DNA from: an uncultured Zoogloea sp.
Lineage (GTDB): Bacteria; Pseudomonadota; Gammaproteobacteria; Burkholderiales; Rhodocyclaceae
Direction of reading: 5' to 3'
NCBI GenBank assembly: GCA_937967645.1
Contig: CALBTT010000213.1
Location: 71,418-135,417, forward strand
Length of the DNA stretch: 64,000 nucleotides
Shown here: one piece after another, positions 48,587 to 56,971 of the stretch
Layout of the letters: every line of letters starts with the position of its first letter
Numbering within the stretch: the first letter of the stretch is position 1
Notes under the pieces: generated by a model
What the model was told of the DNA's origin: nothing
Database searches by the model: none
Seen by the model: only the letters and a program-made list of their open reading frames with translations
Program-made: the position numbers and the translations under genes

Positions 48587-49335
48587 TACAGCACCTTCGC
48601 TTCGTTCTTGAGTTTTTCAACCAGCTGAGCGACGTCAGCCACCATCACACCCGCGCTGCGCTTGGGCGGCTCGACCACCTTCAGGGTGCTCAGGCGCGGC
48701 GCCACGTCGACGCCCAGATCCGCCGGCTTGACGGTCTCGAGGGGCTTCTTCTTGGCCTTCATGATGTTCGGCAGGGTGGCGTAGCGCGGCTCGTTGAGGC
48801 GCAGGTCGGTGGTCACCACCGCCGGCAGGGCGATCTCGAGGGTCTCGAGGCCGCCGTCGATCTCGCGGGTCACCGTGGCCTTGCCAGCGCTCACCGCGAC
48901 CTTGGAGGCGAAGGTGGCCTGGGGCCAGCCCATCAGCGCGGACAACATCTGGCCGGTCTGGTTGGCATCATCGTCGATGGCCTGCTTGCCGCAGATCACC
49001 ACCTGGGGCTGCTCCTTGTCGCACAGGGCCTTCAGCAGCTTGGCCACGGCCAGGGGCTGGAGCTCGACATCGGTCTCGACCAGGATGCCCCGGTCGGCGC
49101 CAATGGCCATGGCGGTGCGCAGGGTTTCCTGGCAGGCACCGACACCGCAGGACACGGCCACCACCTCGGTGGCCACGCCGGCTTCCTTCAGGCGCACGGC
49201 TTCTTCCACAGCGATTTCGTCGAAGGGATTCATCGACATCTTGACGTTGGCAATATCCACGCCGGTACCGTCGCTCTTGACACGCACCTTGACGTTGTAA
49301 TCGACCACGCGTTTAACGGGAACCAGGATCTTCAA
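48586..49335 (-). CDS. etfB: Electron transfer flavoprotein, beta subunit
   Basis: A 249-residue AMP-binding subunit of ETF. The N-terminus after the start is KILVPVKRVVDYNVKVRVK, and the motif NPFDEIAVEEAVRLKE and the recognition loop near LLKALCDKEQPQVV are present. The start codon is TTG at 49335, with AAGGAG eight bases upstream; no ATG fits the family N-terminus. It heads the operon etfB-etfA-permease-acyl-CoA dehydrogenase and is divergent from a TetR gene with a palindromic site between. Confidence 0.96.
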   Translation of the reverse strand: MKILVPVKRVVDYNVKVRVKSDGTGVDIANVKMSMNPFDEIAVEEAVRLKEAGVATEVVAVSCGVGACQETLRTAMAIGADRGILVETDVELQPLAVAKLLKALCDKEQPQVVICGKQAIDDDANQTGQMLSALMGWPQATFASKVAVSAGKATVTREIDGGLETLEIALPAVVTTDLRLNEPRYATLPNIMKAKKKPLETVKPADLGVDVAPRLSTLKVVEPPKRSAGVMVADVAQLVEKLKNEAKVL

Positions 49336-49516
49336 TGCTGCGCTCCTTAAATGGGAATTTCTCCACTGATCTTCTCGGCCTGCGGAATTCCGGTCCCTGG
49401 ACAGGGATCTTCCCACACACCTTTTCTTGGACTGCCGGCCAGTCGCGCATTATGCGCGCAGCACGCGCCGGATCAGCAGACGCCAGCTTCTCACAGGCAT
49501 CTTGCTTTGTCACTTT

Positions 49517-49534
49517 CCGTACGGTAGCGTATGG
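49517..49534. promoter_or_regulatory. Candidate operator overlapping the 5' end of the TetR gene
   Basis: CCGTACGGTAGCGTATGG is an 18-base imperfect inverted repeat (14 of 18 symmetric positions). Read on the minus strand its core CATACGC-TA-CCGTACG matches the perfect repeat at 4102-4117 at 12 of 14 arm bases. It lies 182 bp upstream of etfB and covers an upstream in-frame ATG of the TetR gene, fitting autorepression. Confidence 0.55.
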
Positions 49535-49560
49535 ACTCAAAACCGTCAATACTACGCCGA

Positions 49561-50151
49561 ATGGAAAAGACACCCCGCCTGCAACTCGACCGCGCGGCCT
49601 GGATTCAGGGCGCCCTCGACATCCTCGCCGACGAAGGCGTCACCGGTGTGCGCGTCGAAGTCCTGGCCAAGCGCCTGCATGTCACCAAGGGCAGCTTCTA
49701 CTGGCACTTCAAGGATCGCCAGGACCTGCTGTCGGGCGTGCTCGAGACCTGGAAGGAAGGCCGCATCCGCGACATCGTGAAGCAGACCCGGCGCGAGCCG
49801 GGCGGTGAGGTGGCGCAGATCTTCCACGTGATCGACGTGTATAGCGCCAGCCGCAACCGCAAGGGCATCCTGATCGAGCTCGCCATGCGGGAGTGGGCCC
49901 GCCGTGACGCCGCTGCGGCGGCCATCGTCGAGGAAGTCGATGCCTGGCGCCTGCGTTGCGCCCGCGACCTCTTCCTGGCCTGTGGCGTACCCATGCACGA
50001 AGCGTCCACCCGCAGCATGCTGCTGTACGCCTACGTCTTCGGCGTCTCGATGATGAACTGCGAAAAATTCGATGGCGACGTGGCCCGCATGAAGGACGAC
50101 ATCCGCGCCCTCATCGCCCGCAGCCCTACACCGGTGCCCTCCCCCTCCTGA
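49561..50151 (+). CDS. TetR-family transcriptional regulator
   Basis: A 196-residue repressor-type protein with an N-terminal helix-turn-helix (about 12-58, motif VEVLAKRLHVTKGSFYWHFKDRQDLL) and a C-terminal ligand/dimer domain. It is divergent from the etfBA-acyl-CoA dehydrogenase operon, so an acyl-CoA or related ligand is plausible. I prefer the ATG at 49561 because the one at 49531 lies inside the candidate operator; neither has a strong ribosome site. The 3' end overlaps the convergent tatD by 26 bp. Similar regulators of fatty-acid oxidation are known in betaproteobacteria. Confidence 0.85.
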   Translation: MEKTPRLQLDRAAWIQGALDILADEGVTGVRVEVLAKRLHVTKGSFYWHFKDRQDLLSGVLETWKEGRIRDIVKQTRREPGGEVAQIFHVIDVYSASRNRKGILIELAMREWARRDAAAAAIVEEVDAWRLRCARDLFLACGVPMHEASTRSMLLYAYVFGVSMMNCEKFDGDVARMKDDIRALIARSPTPVPSPS

Positions 50152-50917
50152 TCCGCGCCAGCCCGGGAATCGCGGCGAGGGCGTTGGCGCCGGTCACCTC
50201 GATCACCTCATCCACCTCCATCCCCCTCAGTTCGGCCAGCACCTCGACCATTCGGCGGAGGTTGGCCGGGTCGTTGCGCTGCCCTGCCCCCCAGGCCGGT
50301 GCAATGTCCGGTGCGTCGGTCTCCAGCACGATGGCCGACAGAGGCAGTGTGGCCGCCAGCTCCCGGATGCGCCTTGAGCCGGAATAAGTCATCGCACCGC
50401 CAAACCCGAGCTTGCAGCCCAGGCTGATGAACGCCTCGGCCTGCTGCTGGCTGCCGTTGAAGGCATGGGCGATCCCGCCCGGCGGGCGATGGCGGCGCAG
50501 GGCCTTGAGGACCCGGTCCTGGGCCCGGCGCACATGCAGGACCACCGGCAGCCCGAAGGCCACCGCCAGCTCCAGCTGGGCATCGAGAAAGCGCTCCTGG
50601 CGCGGCAGGTCGCCGTCCGGCACAAAACCGTCGAGACCGATCTCACCCACCGCCACCGCCGTCCCGTCTGCCAACCGTTCGCGCAGGCGGTCCACGTCGT
50701 CCTCACGGGCCTGACCCACATACAGCGGATGGATGCCGTAGGCGTGGACGCAATCCGGATGGGCCGCGGACAGGCCGGCCACGGCATCGAAGTTGTCCAC
50801 CGCCACGGCCGGCACCAGGAAACCCGCCACCCCCTGGGCACGGGCCGCGTCGATGACCGCCTCGCGGTCGGCATCGAACTCGGCAGCGTCCAGGTGGCAG
50901 TGGGTATCGATCAGCAA
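50126..50917 (-). CDS. TatD-family metal-dependent hydrolase
   Basis: A 263-residue amidohydrolase-fold enzyme of the TatD DNase family. Metal ligands are visible: IDTHCHLD near the N-terminus, GEIGLDG, LHVRRAQ, and a C-terminal LETDAPDIAP. Members act as Mg-dependent 3'-5' exonucleases in DNA repair or as D-aminoacyl-tRNA-related hydrolases. It is 9 bp downstream of the crotonase-family gene on the same strand and overlaps the TetR gene end. Confidence 0.9.
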   Translation of the reverse strand: MLIDTHCHLDAAEFDADREAVIDAARAQGVAGFLVPAVAVDNFDAVAGLSAAHPDCVHAYGIHPLYVGQAREDDVDRLRERLADGTAVAVGEIGLDGFVPDGDLPRQERFLDAQLELAVAFGLPVVLHVRRAQDRVLKALRRHRPPGGIAHAFNGSQQQAEAFISLGCKLGFGGAMTYSGSRRIRELAATLPLSAIVLETDAPDIAPAWGAGQRNDPANLRRMVEVLAELRGMEVDEVIEVTGANALAAIPGLARIRRGRAPV

Positions 50918-50926
50918 GTCAGCGAC

Positions 50927-51727
50927 TCAATTGCCGGTCCACACCGGCTTGCGCTTGGCCATGAAGGCATCGATGCCCTCAGCGGCGTCCTCGCACATCA
51001 TGTTGCAGGCCATCACCTCGGCGGCATGCTGGTAGGCCGCGTCCAGCCCCATCTCGAGCTGGCTGTAGAACATCTGCTTGCCCATGGCGATGGCCGCCGG
51101 CGACTTGGCGCAGATCGACGCAGTGAGACGGGCGACTTCCTCGTCCAGGCTATCGAGGGGCACCACCCGGTTCACCAGCCCGCGCCGACGGGCTTCCGCC
51201 GCATCGATGAAGTCGCCGGTCACCAGCATCTCGAAGGCTTCCTTGCGGCCCATGTTGCGGGACAAGCCCACGCTCGGCGTGGCGCAGAAGAGGCCCACGT
51301 TGATGCCCGACACGGCAAAACGCGCCACATCCGACGCCACCGCCAGGTCACACATGGAGACCAGCTGACAGCCCGCCGCGGTGGCGATGCCGTGGATGCG
51401 GCCGATCACCGGCTGCGGCATGGTGACGATCTGCATCATCACCTTGCCGCACAGGCGGAACAGGGCCTGCTGGAAGGCCTTGGTGTAGTTGCCGCGCATC
51501 TCCTTGAGATCATGGCCGGCACAGAAGGCCTTGCCCGCGCCGGCCAACACTACCACGCGCACCGATTTGTCGGCGGCAATGCCCACCAGCTCGGCCAGCA
51601 AGGCCTCCAGCATGGGCTGGGACAAGGCGTTGAATTGCCCGGGGCGGTTCAGGGTCAGGGTACAGACGCCCTCGACATCGCTACGCAGCAACATCGGCTC
51701 TTGTTGGGTCTCGGGTACAGCGCTCAT
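50927..51727 (-). CDS. Crotonase-fold protein lacking both hydratase glutamates
   Basis: A 266-residue member of the enoyl-CoA hydratase/isomerase superfamily (crotonase fold), with the CoA-binding and oxyanion-hole features AGHDLKEMR and HGIATAAGC. By alignment in the head, the two catalytic glutamates of crotonase are replaced: Gln121 (AGCQLVSMCDL) and Gly141 (FAVSGINVGL). It is therefore probably not a simple enoyl-CoA hydratase; it resembles ECHDC3-type proteins of unclear function. tatD follows after 9 bp. Confidence 0.82.
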   Translation of the reverse strand: MSAVPETQQEPMLLRSDVEGVCTLTLNRPGQFNALSQPMLEALLAELVGIAADKSVRVVVLAGAGKAFCAGHDLKEMRGNYTKAFQQALFRLCGKVMMQIVTMPQPVIGRIHGIATAAGCQLVSMCDLAVASDVARFAVSGINVGLFCATPSVGLSRNMGRKEAFEMLVTGDFIDAAEARRRGLVNRVVPLDSLDEEVARLTASICAKSPAAIAMGKQMFYSQLEMGLDAAYQHAAEVMACNMMCEDAAEGIDAFMAKRKPVWTGN

Positions 51728-51783
51728 GCTTCTCTCCTCCTTGATTGGACGCCGGCACGTGCCTGCCGGTCATGGCTTCAAAC

Positions 51784-52401
51784 TCAGGCCGCGCAGCGAA
51801 CGCCCGGCGTGCGGGGCTCGCCCTGCGCGGCATCCTGTTGATTCAATCCGTTCAACCAGCCCGTCAGCTCAAGCCCCAGCGCACGGCTGGCGGCCTGCAG
51901 GGCGGCGACACCTCCTGGCGCATCCGGGGTCGCCGCCGGCAGGCTGATCGAGAAAGCCCGGCTGGCGAGCACCTGCTCTCCGCGTTGCGCCAGCAGGCTG
52001 GCCCGGGCCTCGATGACGCCACGGCTGACGCGGTCCGCCTCGAACACCTGGGCGAATTCATCCAGCTCGATGCGCAGCCGGCAACTCCCCTGCCCAACGC
52101 CCAGGGTACGCCGCAGGGCCAGTTCGACCAGCTGCGCCGGCGGCGCGGCCCAGCGGCTCTCCGCGTAGGCCTGGCGGCGTGTCGGCTGGACCTGCAGCAG
52201 GCGGTAGCCCATCGCCGTCCCCGCCAGCCACGGCGCCGGCTGCACATCGACGCTGCGCAGCACCGCCGTGCCGGCTGGCGCCGCGACGGCGTCGAGCACC
52301 CCCAGATCATGCACCGCCTGGGCGGCCGGACGGGATGGCACGGCGCAGCCGCCGAGCAGCAGGGCCAGGAGGGCGGTATTGACGAGATGGACAAGGCGCA
52401 T
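51784..52401 (-). CDS. ABC-type transport auxiliary lipoprotein (PqiC-like)
   Basis: A 205-residue lipoprotein with lipobox LLGGC (Cys19) and an ABC_trans_aux domain (SVDVQPAPWLAGTAMGYRL ... YAESRWAAPPAQLVELAL). Family members sit at the outer membrane and work with MlaD/PqiB-type MCE proteins in lipid transport. It is the last gene of the operon with MlaE-, MlaF- and MlaD-like proteins, 23 bp after the MCE gene. Confidence 0.85.
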   Translation of the reverse strand: MRLVHLVNTALLALLLGGCAVPSRPAAQAVHDLGVLDAVAAPAGTAVLRSVDVQPAPWLAGTAMGYRLLQVQPTRRQAYAESRWAAPPAQLVELALRRTLGVGQGSCRLRIELDEFAQVFEADRVSRGVIEARASLLAQRGEQVLASRAFSISLPAATPDAPGGVAALQAASRALGLELTGWLNGLNQQDAAQGEPRTPGVRCAA

Positions 52402-52424
52402 GGGGGACGGGTTCTCCGGACAGG

Positions 52425-53360
52425 CTAGCGGACTGGAAGCTTGAAACCCGCCTCGCCGGGACCGGGCTGCGGGGTCTCGCGGCCGAGGAGGAGCATCTGG
52501 GGAGAACGCTCGACTTCGTCGAGCAAACCCGACAGCTGCCGTGAGGTGGTGGTCAACTCCTGCACCAGGCCGTTGATACGCGGCAGGGTGGACGCCGACA
52601 GCCCCTCCCCGACGCTGCCGGTCAATGTCTCCAGGCGCGCGCTGGCGCTTTCAAGGCGCACCAGCAGCTTACGCCCCTCGACCGCCATCGGCGCCGCCTC
52701 GGCGCTGGCACGCTCGAGGTTGGTCAAGGTCCGGCTGATGCGCTCCAGGTTGTCCTTGTCCAGAAAGCGGCGCAAGTCGGCCACCAACCGAGGCGTCTCC
52801 TGCAGGGTCTGGTCCAGCCCGCGGCTGGACGACTCAATGCGGGCCAGGGTGTTTTCGATGCGGGAGAGGTTCTCAGGCCGCGTCAGGGTGGCCAGGCGCT
52901 CCGACATGAGCCGCAGCTGGCGCAGGGTCTGCAGCGCCCCGGTGGTCAGCTCTTCGATGACGCTGGGCGCCAGCGGAATGCGGGGCGCCTCGCCGACGAT
53001 GGGGGCTGCCCCATCGCCCGGATCGTCCAGCGCGACGAAGGCCAGTCCGGTCACCCCCTGGGTCGCCAGGCGTGCCCGGGTGGCGTGGGTGATGGGCAGG
53101 TCGGTGCGGATACGCACGAACACCAGCACCTTGCGCGGGTCGTCAGGGTCGAGGTCGATCCGTGCCACCCGCCCGGCCACGATGCCCCGGTAGCGGACGG
53201 TCGCCTGGGGATTGAGCCCATTGACGCTGCCCGAGCTGACGAGTACCAGCTCGCGGGTCGCCTCCCGCTTGTCGGAGAACCACCACAGGGCCAGCACCAC
53301 CGCCCCACTGAGCAGGATGGCGAAGAGGCCGGTGGCGATGGCGTGGGCACGGTTCTCCAT
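52425..53360 (-). CDS. MlaD-family MCE protein
   Basis: A 311-residue protein with one N-terminal membrane helix (GLFAILLSGAVVLALWWF), an MCE domain (about 38-115, motif VRYRGIVAGRVARIDLDPDDP) and a long helical C-terminus with coiled-coil character that could form a periplasmic needle. It should bind lipid between the inner-membrane ABC core and the lipoprotein partner. Its ATG shares a base with the ATPase stop. Confidence 0.9.
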   Translation of the reverse strand: MENRAHAIATGLFAILLSGAVVLALWWFSDKREATRELVLVSSGSVNGLNPQATVRYRGIVAGRVARIDLDPDDPRKVLVFVRIRTDLPITHATRARLATQGVTGLAFVALDDPGDGAAPIVGEAPRIPLAPSVIEELTTGALQTLRQLRLMSERLATLTRPENLSRIENTLARIESSSRGLDQTLQETPRLVADLRRFLDKDNLERISRTLTNLERASAEAAPMAVEGRKLLVRLESASARLETLTGSVGEGLSASTLPRINGLVQELTTTSRQLSGLLDEVERSPQMLLLGRETPQPGPGEAGFKLPVR

Positions 53361-54145
53361 CAGCGGGACACCCCTGCCCTGGCCAGCGCTGCGCGGCTGC
53401 GTTCGCTGTGGAAGAAACGCTGGATGAAGGGGTCCTGCACGGTCATGATCTCTTCCAGGGGGCCAGCGGCAAGTATACGTCCTTCCGACAGCACGGCCAC
53501 CCGACTGGCCAGAGCCGCCAGGGTGTCCAGGTCGTGGGTCACCAGCACCACGGTGAGCCCCAGGCTGCGGTGCAGGGAACGGATCAGATCCACAAAGCCC
53601 GCGCTGCGGTCCGGGTCGAGCCCGGCGGTCGGCTCGTCGAGCAGCAGCAGCTCTGGCTCCAGGGCCAGGGCGCGGGCCAGGGCCACGCGCTTGACCATGC
53701 CTCCGGAGAGCTCGGCGGGCATCAGCGCCGCCACCTCGGGATCCAGCTCCACCATCGCCATCTTGAGCAGGACAAGATCCCGGATCAGCGCTTCGTCGGT
53801 GATCCCGAACTCGCGCAGGGGAAAGGCGATATTGGCGAACACGGTCAAGGCCGAAAACAGCGCACCCTGCTGAAACAGCATGCCGAAGCGGCGCCGACGC
53901 GCCAGGCGGTCATTCCGCCCCCCGGCCTTGAGGGGTTCGCCGAACAGACGCACCTCGCCCTCCGCCGGCTGGAGCAAGCCGACCATCTGCCGCAGCAGCG
54001 TCGTCTTGCCGCTGCCCGATCCGCCCACCAGCGCCACCACCTCTCCGGCCGACACCGCCAGATCCAGATTCTTGTGGATCCAGGTCTTGCCGAAGACGGT
54101 GGAGACCCCTTTGAGTTCCACCGGGAGGATGGGCGACATCATCAT
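53360..54145 (-). CDS. MlaF-like ABC transporter ATP-binding protein
   Basis: A 261-residue ABC ATPase with Walker A GGSGSGKTTLL, signature LSGGMVKRVALARAL and Walker B LLLLDEPTAGLDP. It energises the MlaE-type permease encoded just upstream. Three consecutive ATG codons (54145, 54142, 54139) open the frame; the first is used here. A longer in-frame start at 54205 would run into the permease gene. Confidence 0.92.
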   Translation of the reverse strand: MMMSPILPVELKGVSTVFGKTWIHKNLDLAVSAGEVVALVGGSGSGKTTLLRQMVGLLQPAEGEVRLFGEPLKAGGRNDRLARRRRFGMLFQQGALFSALTVFANIAFPLREFGITDEALIRDLVLLKMAMVELDPEVAALMPAELSGGMVKRVALARALALEPELLLLDEPTAGLDPDRSAGFVDLIRSLHRSLGLTVVLVTHDLDTLAALASRVAVLSEGRILAAGPLEEIMTVQDPFIQRFFHSERSRAALARAGVSR

Positions 54146-54155
54146 GCGGGGGCGC

Positions 54156-55286
54156 TCACCGGAAAGGCAGCCCGATGGAGCGGGTAGCCACCGCGAACAC
54201 CGCATCGACGATGATCACAACGGTGATCGACGCCACCACCGAGGCGGTCGTGTTGGCCGACAGGCTCTCGGTATTGGGGCGCACCCGCAGGCCGAAATAG
54301 CAGGCCACCAGGGCGATCAGCAAACCGAAGACCGCCCCCTTCACCAAGCCGATCACCAGATTGGCGGCAGGCACTGCCCGGGGCAGCGCATTGAGGAAGT
54401 AATCGAAGCTCAGGTCCAGCTGCAGATTGGCCGACACCATGCCGCCGAAGATCGCCACCGCCGAGCCCCACAGGGTCAGCAGCGGCATAGCCAGGGTGAG
54501 AGCCACCACCTTGGGCACGACGAGGCGCACATAGCGCGAGATACCCATCACGGCGAGCGCATCGATCTCCTCGGTGACCCGCATCACGCCGAGCTGGGCC
54601 GTCATCGCCGAACCCGACCGGCCGGCCACCAGGACCGACACCAGCACCGGCCCGAGCTCACGGATGATGCCCAGGCCCAGGATGTTGACGATGAAGGCAT
54701 CCGCCCCGAAAGCCCGCAGCTGCAAGGCCGACAGGTAGGACATGACCACGCCGATCAGGAAGCCGACCAGGGCGGTCACGGGCATCGCCCGGACCCCCAC
54801 CTTGTAGAAGTTGGCCGAGATCTCGAACAGCGGCCAGCGCTTGTGGTCGCCGACCAGCCCCCACAGGTCAATCAGGATCTGGCCGATCAGTGCCACGAAA
54901 CCGACTACGTGATGGCCGATGTCGATGACCATGCGGCCGACCTGCGCCGTGCCATCCAGGAAACGGTAAGGGGGCTCTGTCGGGCAGGTCAGCACCGGGA
55001 CCGCCTCGACCCGGGCGAGCACACCTTCCAGCGCGGGCGGCAGGTCGAGGCGATCTGGCCGCCGCCGCCCCCACACCCGCCACAGCAGCAAGGCCCCGTA
55101 GCTGTCGAGCCGCGACACAGCGGCCAGGCTCCAGGCGGCCTGTGCCGGAACGCCCTCCAACTCGCCGCGCAACTGCCGCGGATCCGCCGTCAGTGCGGCG
55201 AGGGTCCAGTCACCCGACAGGCACGCCCGGCTGCCATCGGCCTCCACCTCCAGACGCAGGGCTGGCGCAGGACTGACCGGAGACAT
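54156..55286 (-). CDS. MlaE-family permease with N-terminal STAS domain
   Basis: A 376-residue protein: an N-terminal STAS-like domain (about 1-105, as in MlaB) fused to an MlaE permease with five hydrophobic helices (motif ELGPVLVSVLVAGRSGSAMTA). In E. coli MlaB and MlaE are separate, so this is the fused form common in other proteobacteria. First gene of the permease-ATPase-MCE-lipoprotein operon for phospholipid movement across the envelope; the direction is not decided by sequence. Confidence 0.9.
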   Translation of the reverse strand: MSPVSPAPALRLEVEADGSRACLSGDWTLAALTADPRQLRGELEGVPAQAAWSLAAVSRLDSYGALLLWRVWGRRRPDRLDLPPALEGVLARVEAVPVLTCPTEPPYRFLDGTAQVGRMVIDIGHHVVGFVALIGQILIDLWGLVGDHKRWPLFEISANFYKVGVRAMPVTALVGFLIGVVMSYLSALQLRAFGADAFIVNILGLGIIRELGPVLVSVLVAGRSGSAMTAQLGVMRVTEEIDALAVMGISRYVRLVVPKVVALTLAMPLLTLWGSAVAIFGGMVSANLQLDLSFDYFLNALPRAVPAANLVIGLVKGAVFGLLIALVACYFGLRVRPNTESLSANTTASVVASITVVIIVDAVFAVATRSIGLPFR

Positions 55287-55297
55287 CGCGGGCCGGG

Positions 55298-56812
55298 CTA
55301 GACGCTACCCGCCGGATTGCGGGCGGCTGCACGCTCCACCCGCAGCTTCAGGGGCATCCCGATGGATTGCCACTGACGCTCCTCCTCGTCGAGCGCCGCC
55401 GCGGTGAGCGGCAGATTGCGCAGCCACTCGGCGTCTGCCACCAGCACGTAGCCGCGTCCCTCATGCTTGAGGCGCAGGGGCGGCACGCCGCGGCCATCCC
55501 GCGCGCGGTGCACCACGGCGGCGAGGCGCAGGCACAGGATCAGGCGCCACTCCGGGCTCTCCGGATCGAGCGCCCCCACCCGCGCCAGCTTGCCCCGGTG
55601 GGCCAGCACCATGCGCGCCAGGCGCCCCTGGTCCATGCGCGAGAAGCCCGGCATGTCGGCGTTGCCGAGAATGTAGGCGCTGTGCTTGTGATAGCTGGAA
55701 TGGGCGACCGAGACGCCGATCTCGTGGAGCTTGGCCGCCCACTCGAGGAAACGCGCGTCCACGTTGTCCCCGTCCGCCGAACCGGGGTCGAGCTGCTGCA
55801 GAAAACTGAGGGCGGTTTCGGTCACCTGACGGGCATGGGCCACATCCACGCCATAGCGGCTCATGAAGGCCGTCACCGTCGCATCGCGCAGGTCATGGTG
55901 GTGGTAGCGGCCCAGCAGGTCGTAAAGCACGCCGAGGCGCAGGGCGCCTTCCGAGAAGGTCATGCGCTCCAGGCCGAACTCCTCGAAGACCGCCCACATG
56001 ATGGCAAAGCCGCCCGGCAGCACGGGCAGGCGGTCGGGACGCAGGCCTTCCAGCTGCAGGGCGTTCACATTGCCGGCCCGCAGCATCAGGGTGCGCAGCT
56101 TCTCCATACCCGTCCGGGTGATCCCGCCGTCGGACAGGCCGTTCAGCTCGAGGATGTCCACCAGGGCCTTGGCCGAGCCGCTGGAGCCGACCGCCTCTTC
56201 CCAGCCGATCTCCCGGTAGGCGTGGGAGATCGTCTGGATCTCCTTCTGCGCGGCCAACTCGGCGTCGCGCAGCCCGCGCTTGTCCACCCGGCCATCCGGA
56301 AAATGGCGCAGCGAAAAACTCACGCAGCCCATGTACAGGGACTCGAGGGCGATCGGCTGGAAGCTCTTGCCGATCACGAACTCGGTGGAGCCGCCACCGA
56401 TGTCCACCACCAGCTGCTGCCGGTGGGGGTTGGGCAGGGTGTGCGCCACCCCCACGTAGATCAGGCGGGCTTCTTCACGACCGGCGATGACTTCGATCGG
56501 AAAACCGAGGGCCGCCTCCGCCTGGACCAGAAAATGGGGTGCGTTCTTGGCCACCCGTAGCGTATTGGTGGCCACCGCCCGCACCGCCTCGGGTGGATAG
56601 TCGCGCAGGCGCTCGTTGAAGCAGCGCAGCGCGCTGATGCCGCGGAACTGGGCCGCGGCATCGAGCATGCGGTCGGCGGACAGTCCGGCCGCCAGCCGGA
56701 CGGACTCCTTGATACCATCGAGTGGATAGATCTGATCGTTGACGATCCGGCCCACCTGCAGGCGAAAGCTGTTGGACCCCAGGTCGATGGCGGCGATCAA
56801 TTCGCGATTCAT
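55298..56812 (-). CDS. ppx: Exopolyphosphatase (Ppx/GppA)
   Basis: A 504-residue phosphatase of the ASKHA fold that degrades inorganic polyphosphate (and may hydrolyse pppGpp). N-terminal AAIDLGSNSFRLQVGR and VDIGGGSTEFVIGK are the phosphate-binding loops; an HD-like C-terminal domain follows (KLHEIGVSVAHSSYHKHSAYIL). The ATG at 56812 (MNRELIAAID) is the family start; longer frames are not conserved. Divergent from ppk, 159 bp between starts. Confidence 0.95.
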   Translation of the reverse strand: MNRELIAAIDLGSNSFRLQVGRIVNDQIYPLDGIKESVRLAAGLSADRMLDAAAQFRGISALRCFNERLRDYPPEAVRAVATNTLRVAKNAPHFLVQAEAALGFPIEVIAGREEARLIYVGVAHTLPNPHRQQLVVDIGGGSTEFVIGKSFQPIALESLYMGCVSFSLRHFPDGRVDKRGLRDAELAAQKEIQTISHAYREIGWEEAVGSSGSAKALVDILELNGLSDGGITRTGMEKLRTLMLRAGNVNALQLEGLRPDRLPVLPGGFAIMWAVFEEFGLERMTFSEGALRLGVLYDLLGRYHHHDLRDATVTAFMSRYGVDVAHARQVTETALSFLQQLDPGSADGDNVDARFLEWAAKLHEIGVSVAHSSYHKHSAYILGNADMPGFSRMDQGRLARMVLAHRGKLARVGALDPESPEWRLILCLRLAAVVHRARDGRGVPPLRLKHEGRGYVLVADAEWLRNLPLTAAALDEEERQWQSIGMPLKLRVERAAARNPAGSV

Positions 56813-56907
56813 GAATGACAGTGAGTGCGCGCCGGACGGCGCCGAGGCCCCGGATTCTAGCACCGCGGGGCAAAGGCGCCGCCCGGTAATACGCAAGGCC
56901 GCCCGTT

Positions 56908-56935
56908 CGTCATCTCCCTGAAACACAATCGTCAC
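56908..56935. promoter_or_regulatory. Possible Pho box in the ppx-ppk intergenic region
   Basis: CGTCAT (56908) and CGTCAC (56930) are 22 bp apart, twice the 11-bp repeat of PhoB sites (TGTCA-type half-sites), with a degenerate middle unit. The position between divergent ppx and ppk is right for phosphate control. The match is weak. Confidence 0.28.
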
Positions 56936-56971
56936 ATACTCTTGCCCAACAGGACGAATACGAGGAAGAGC

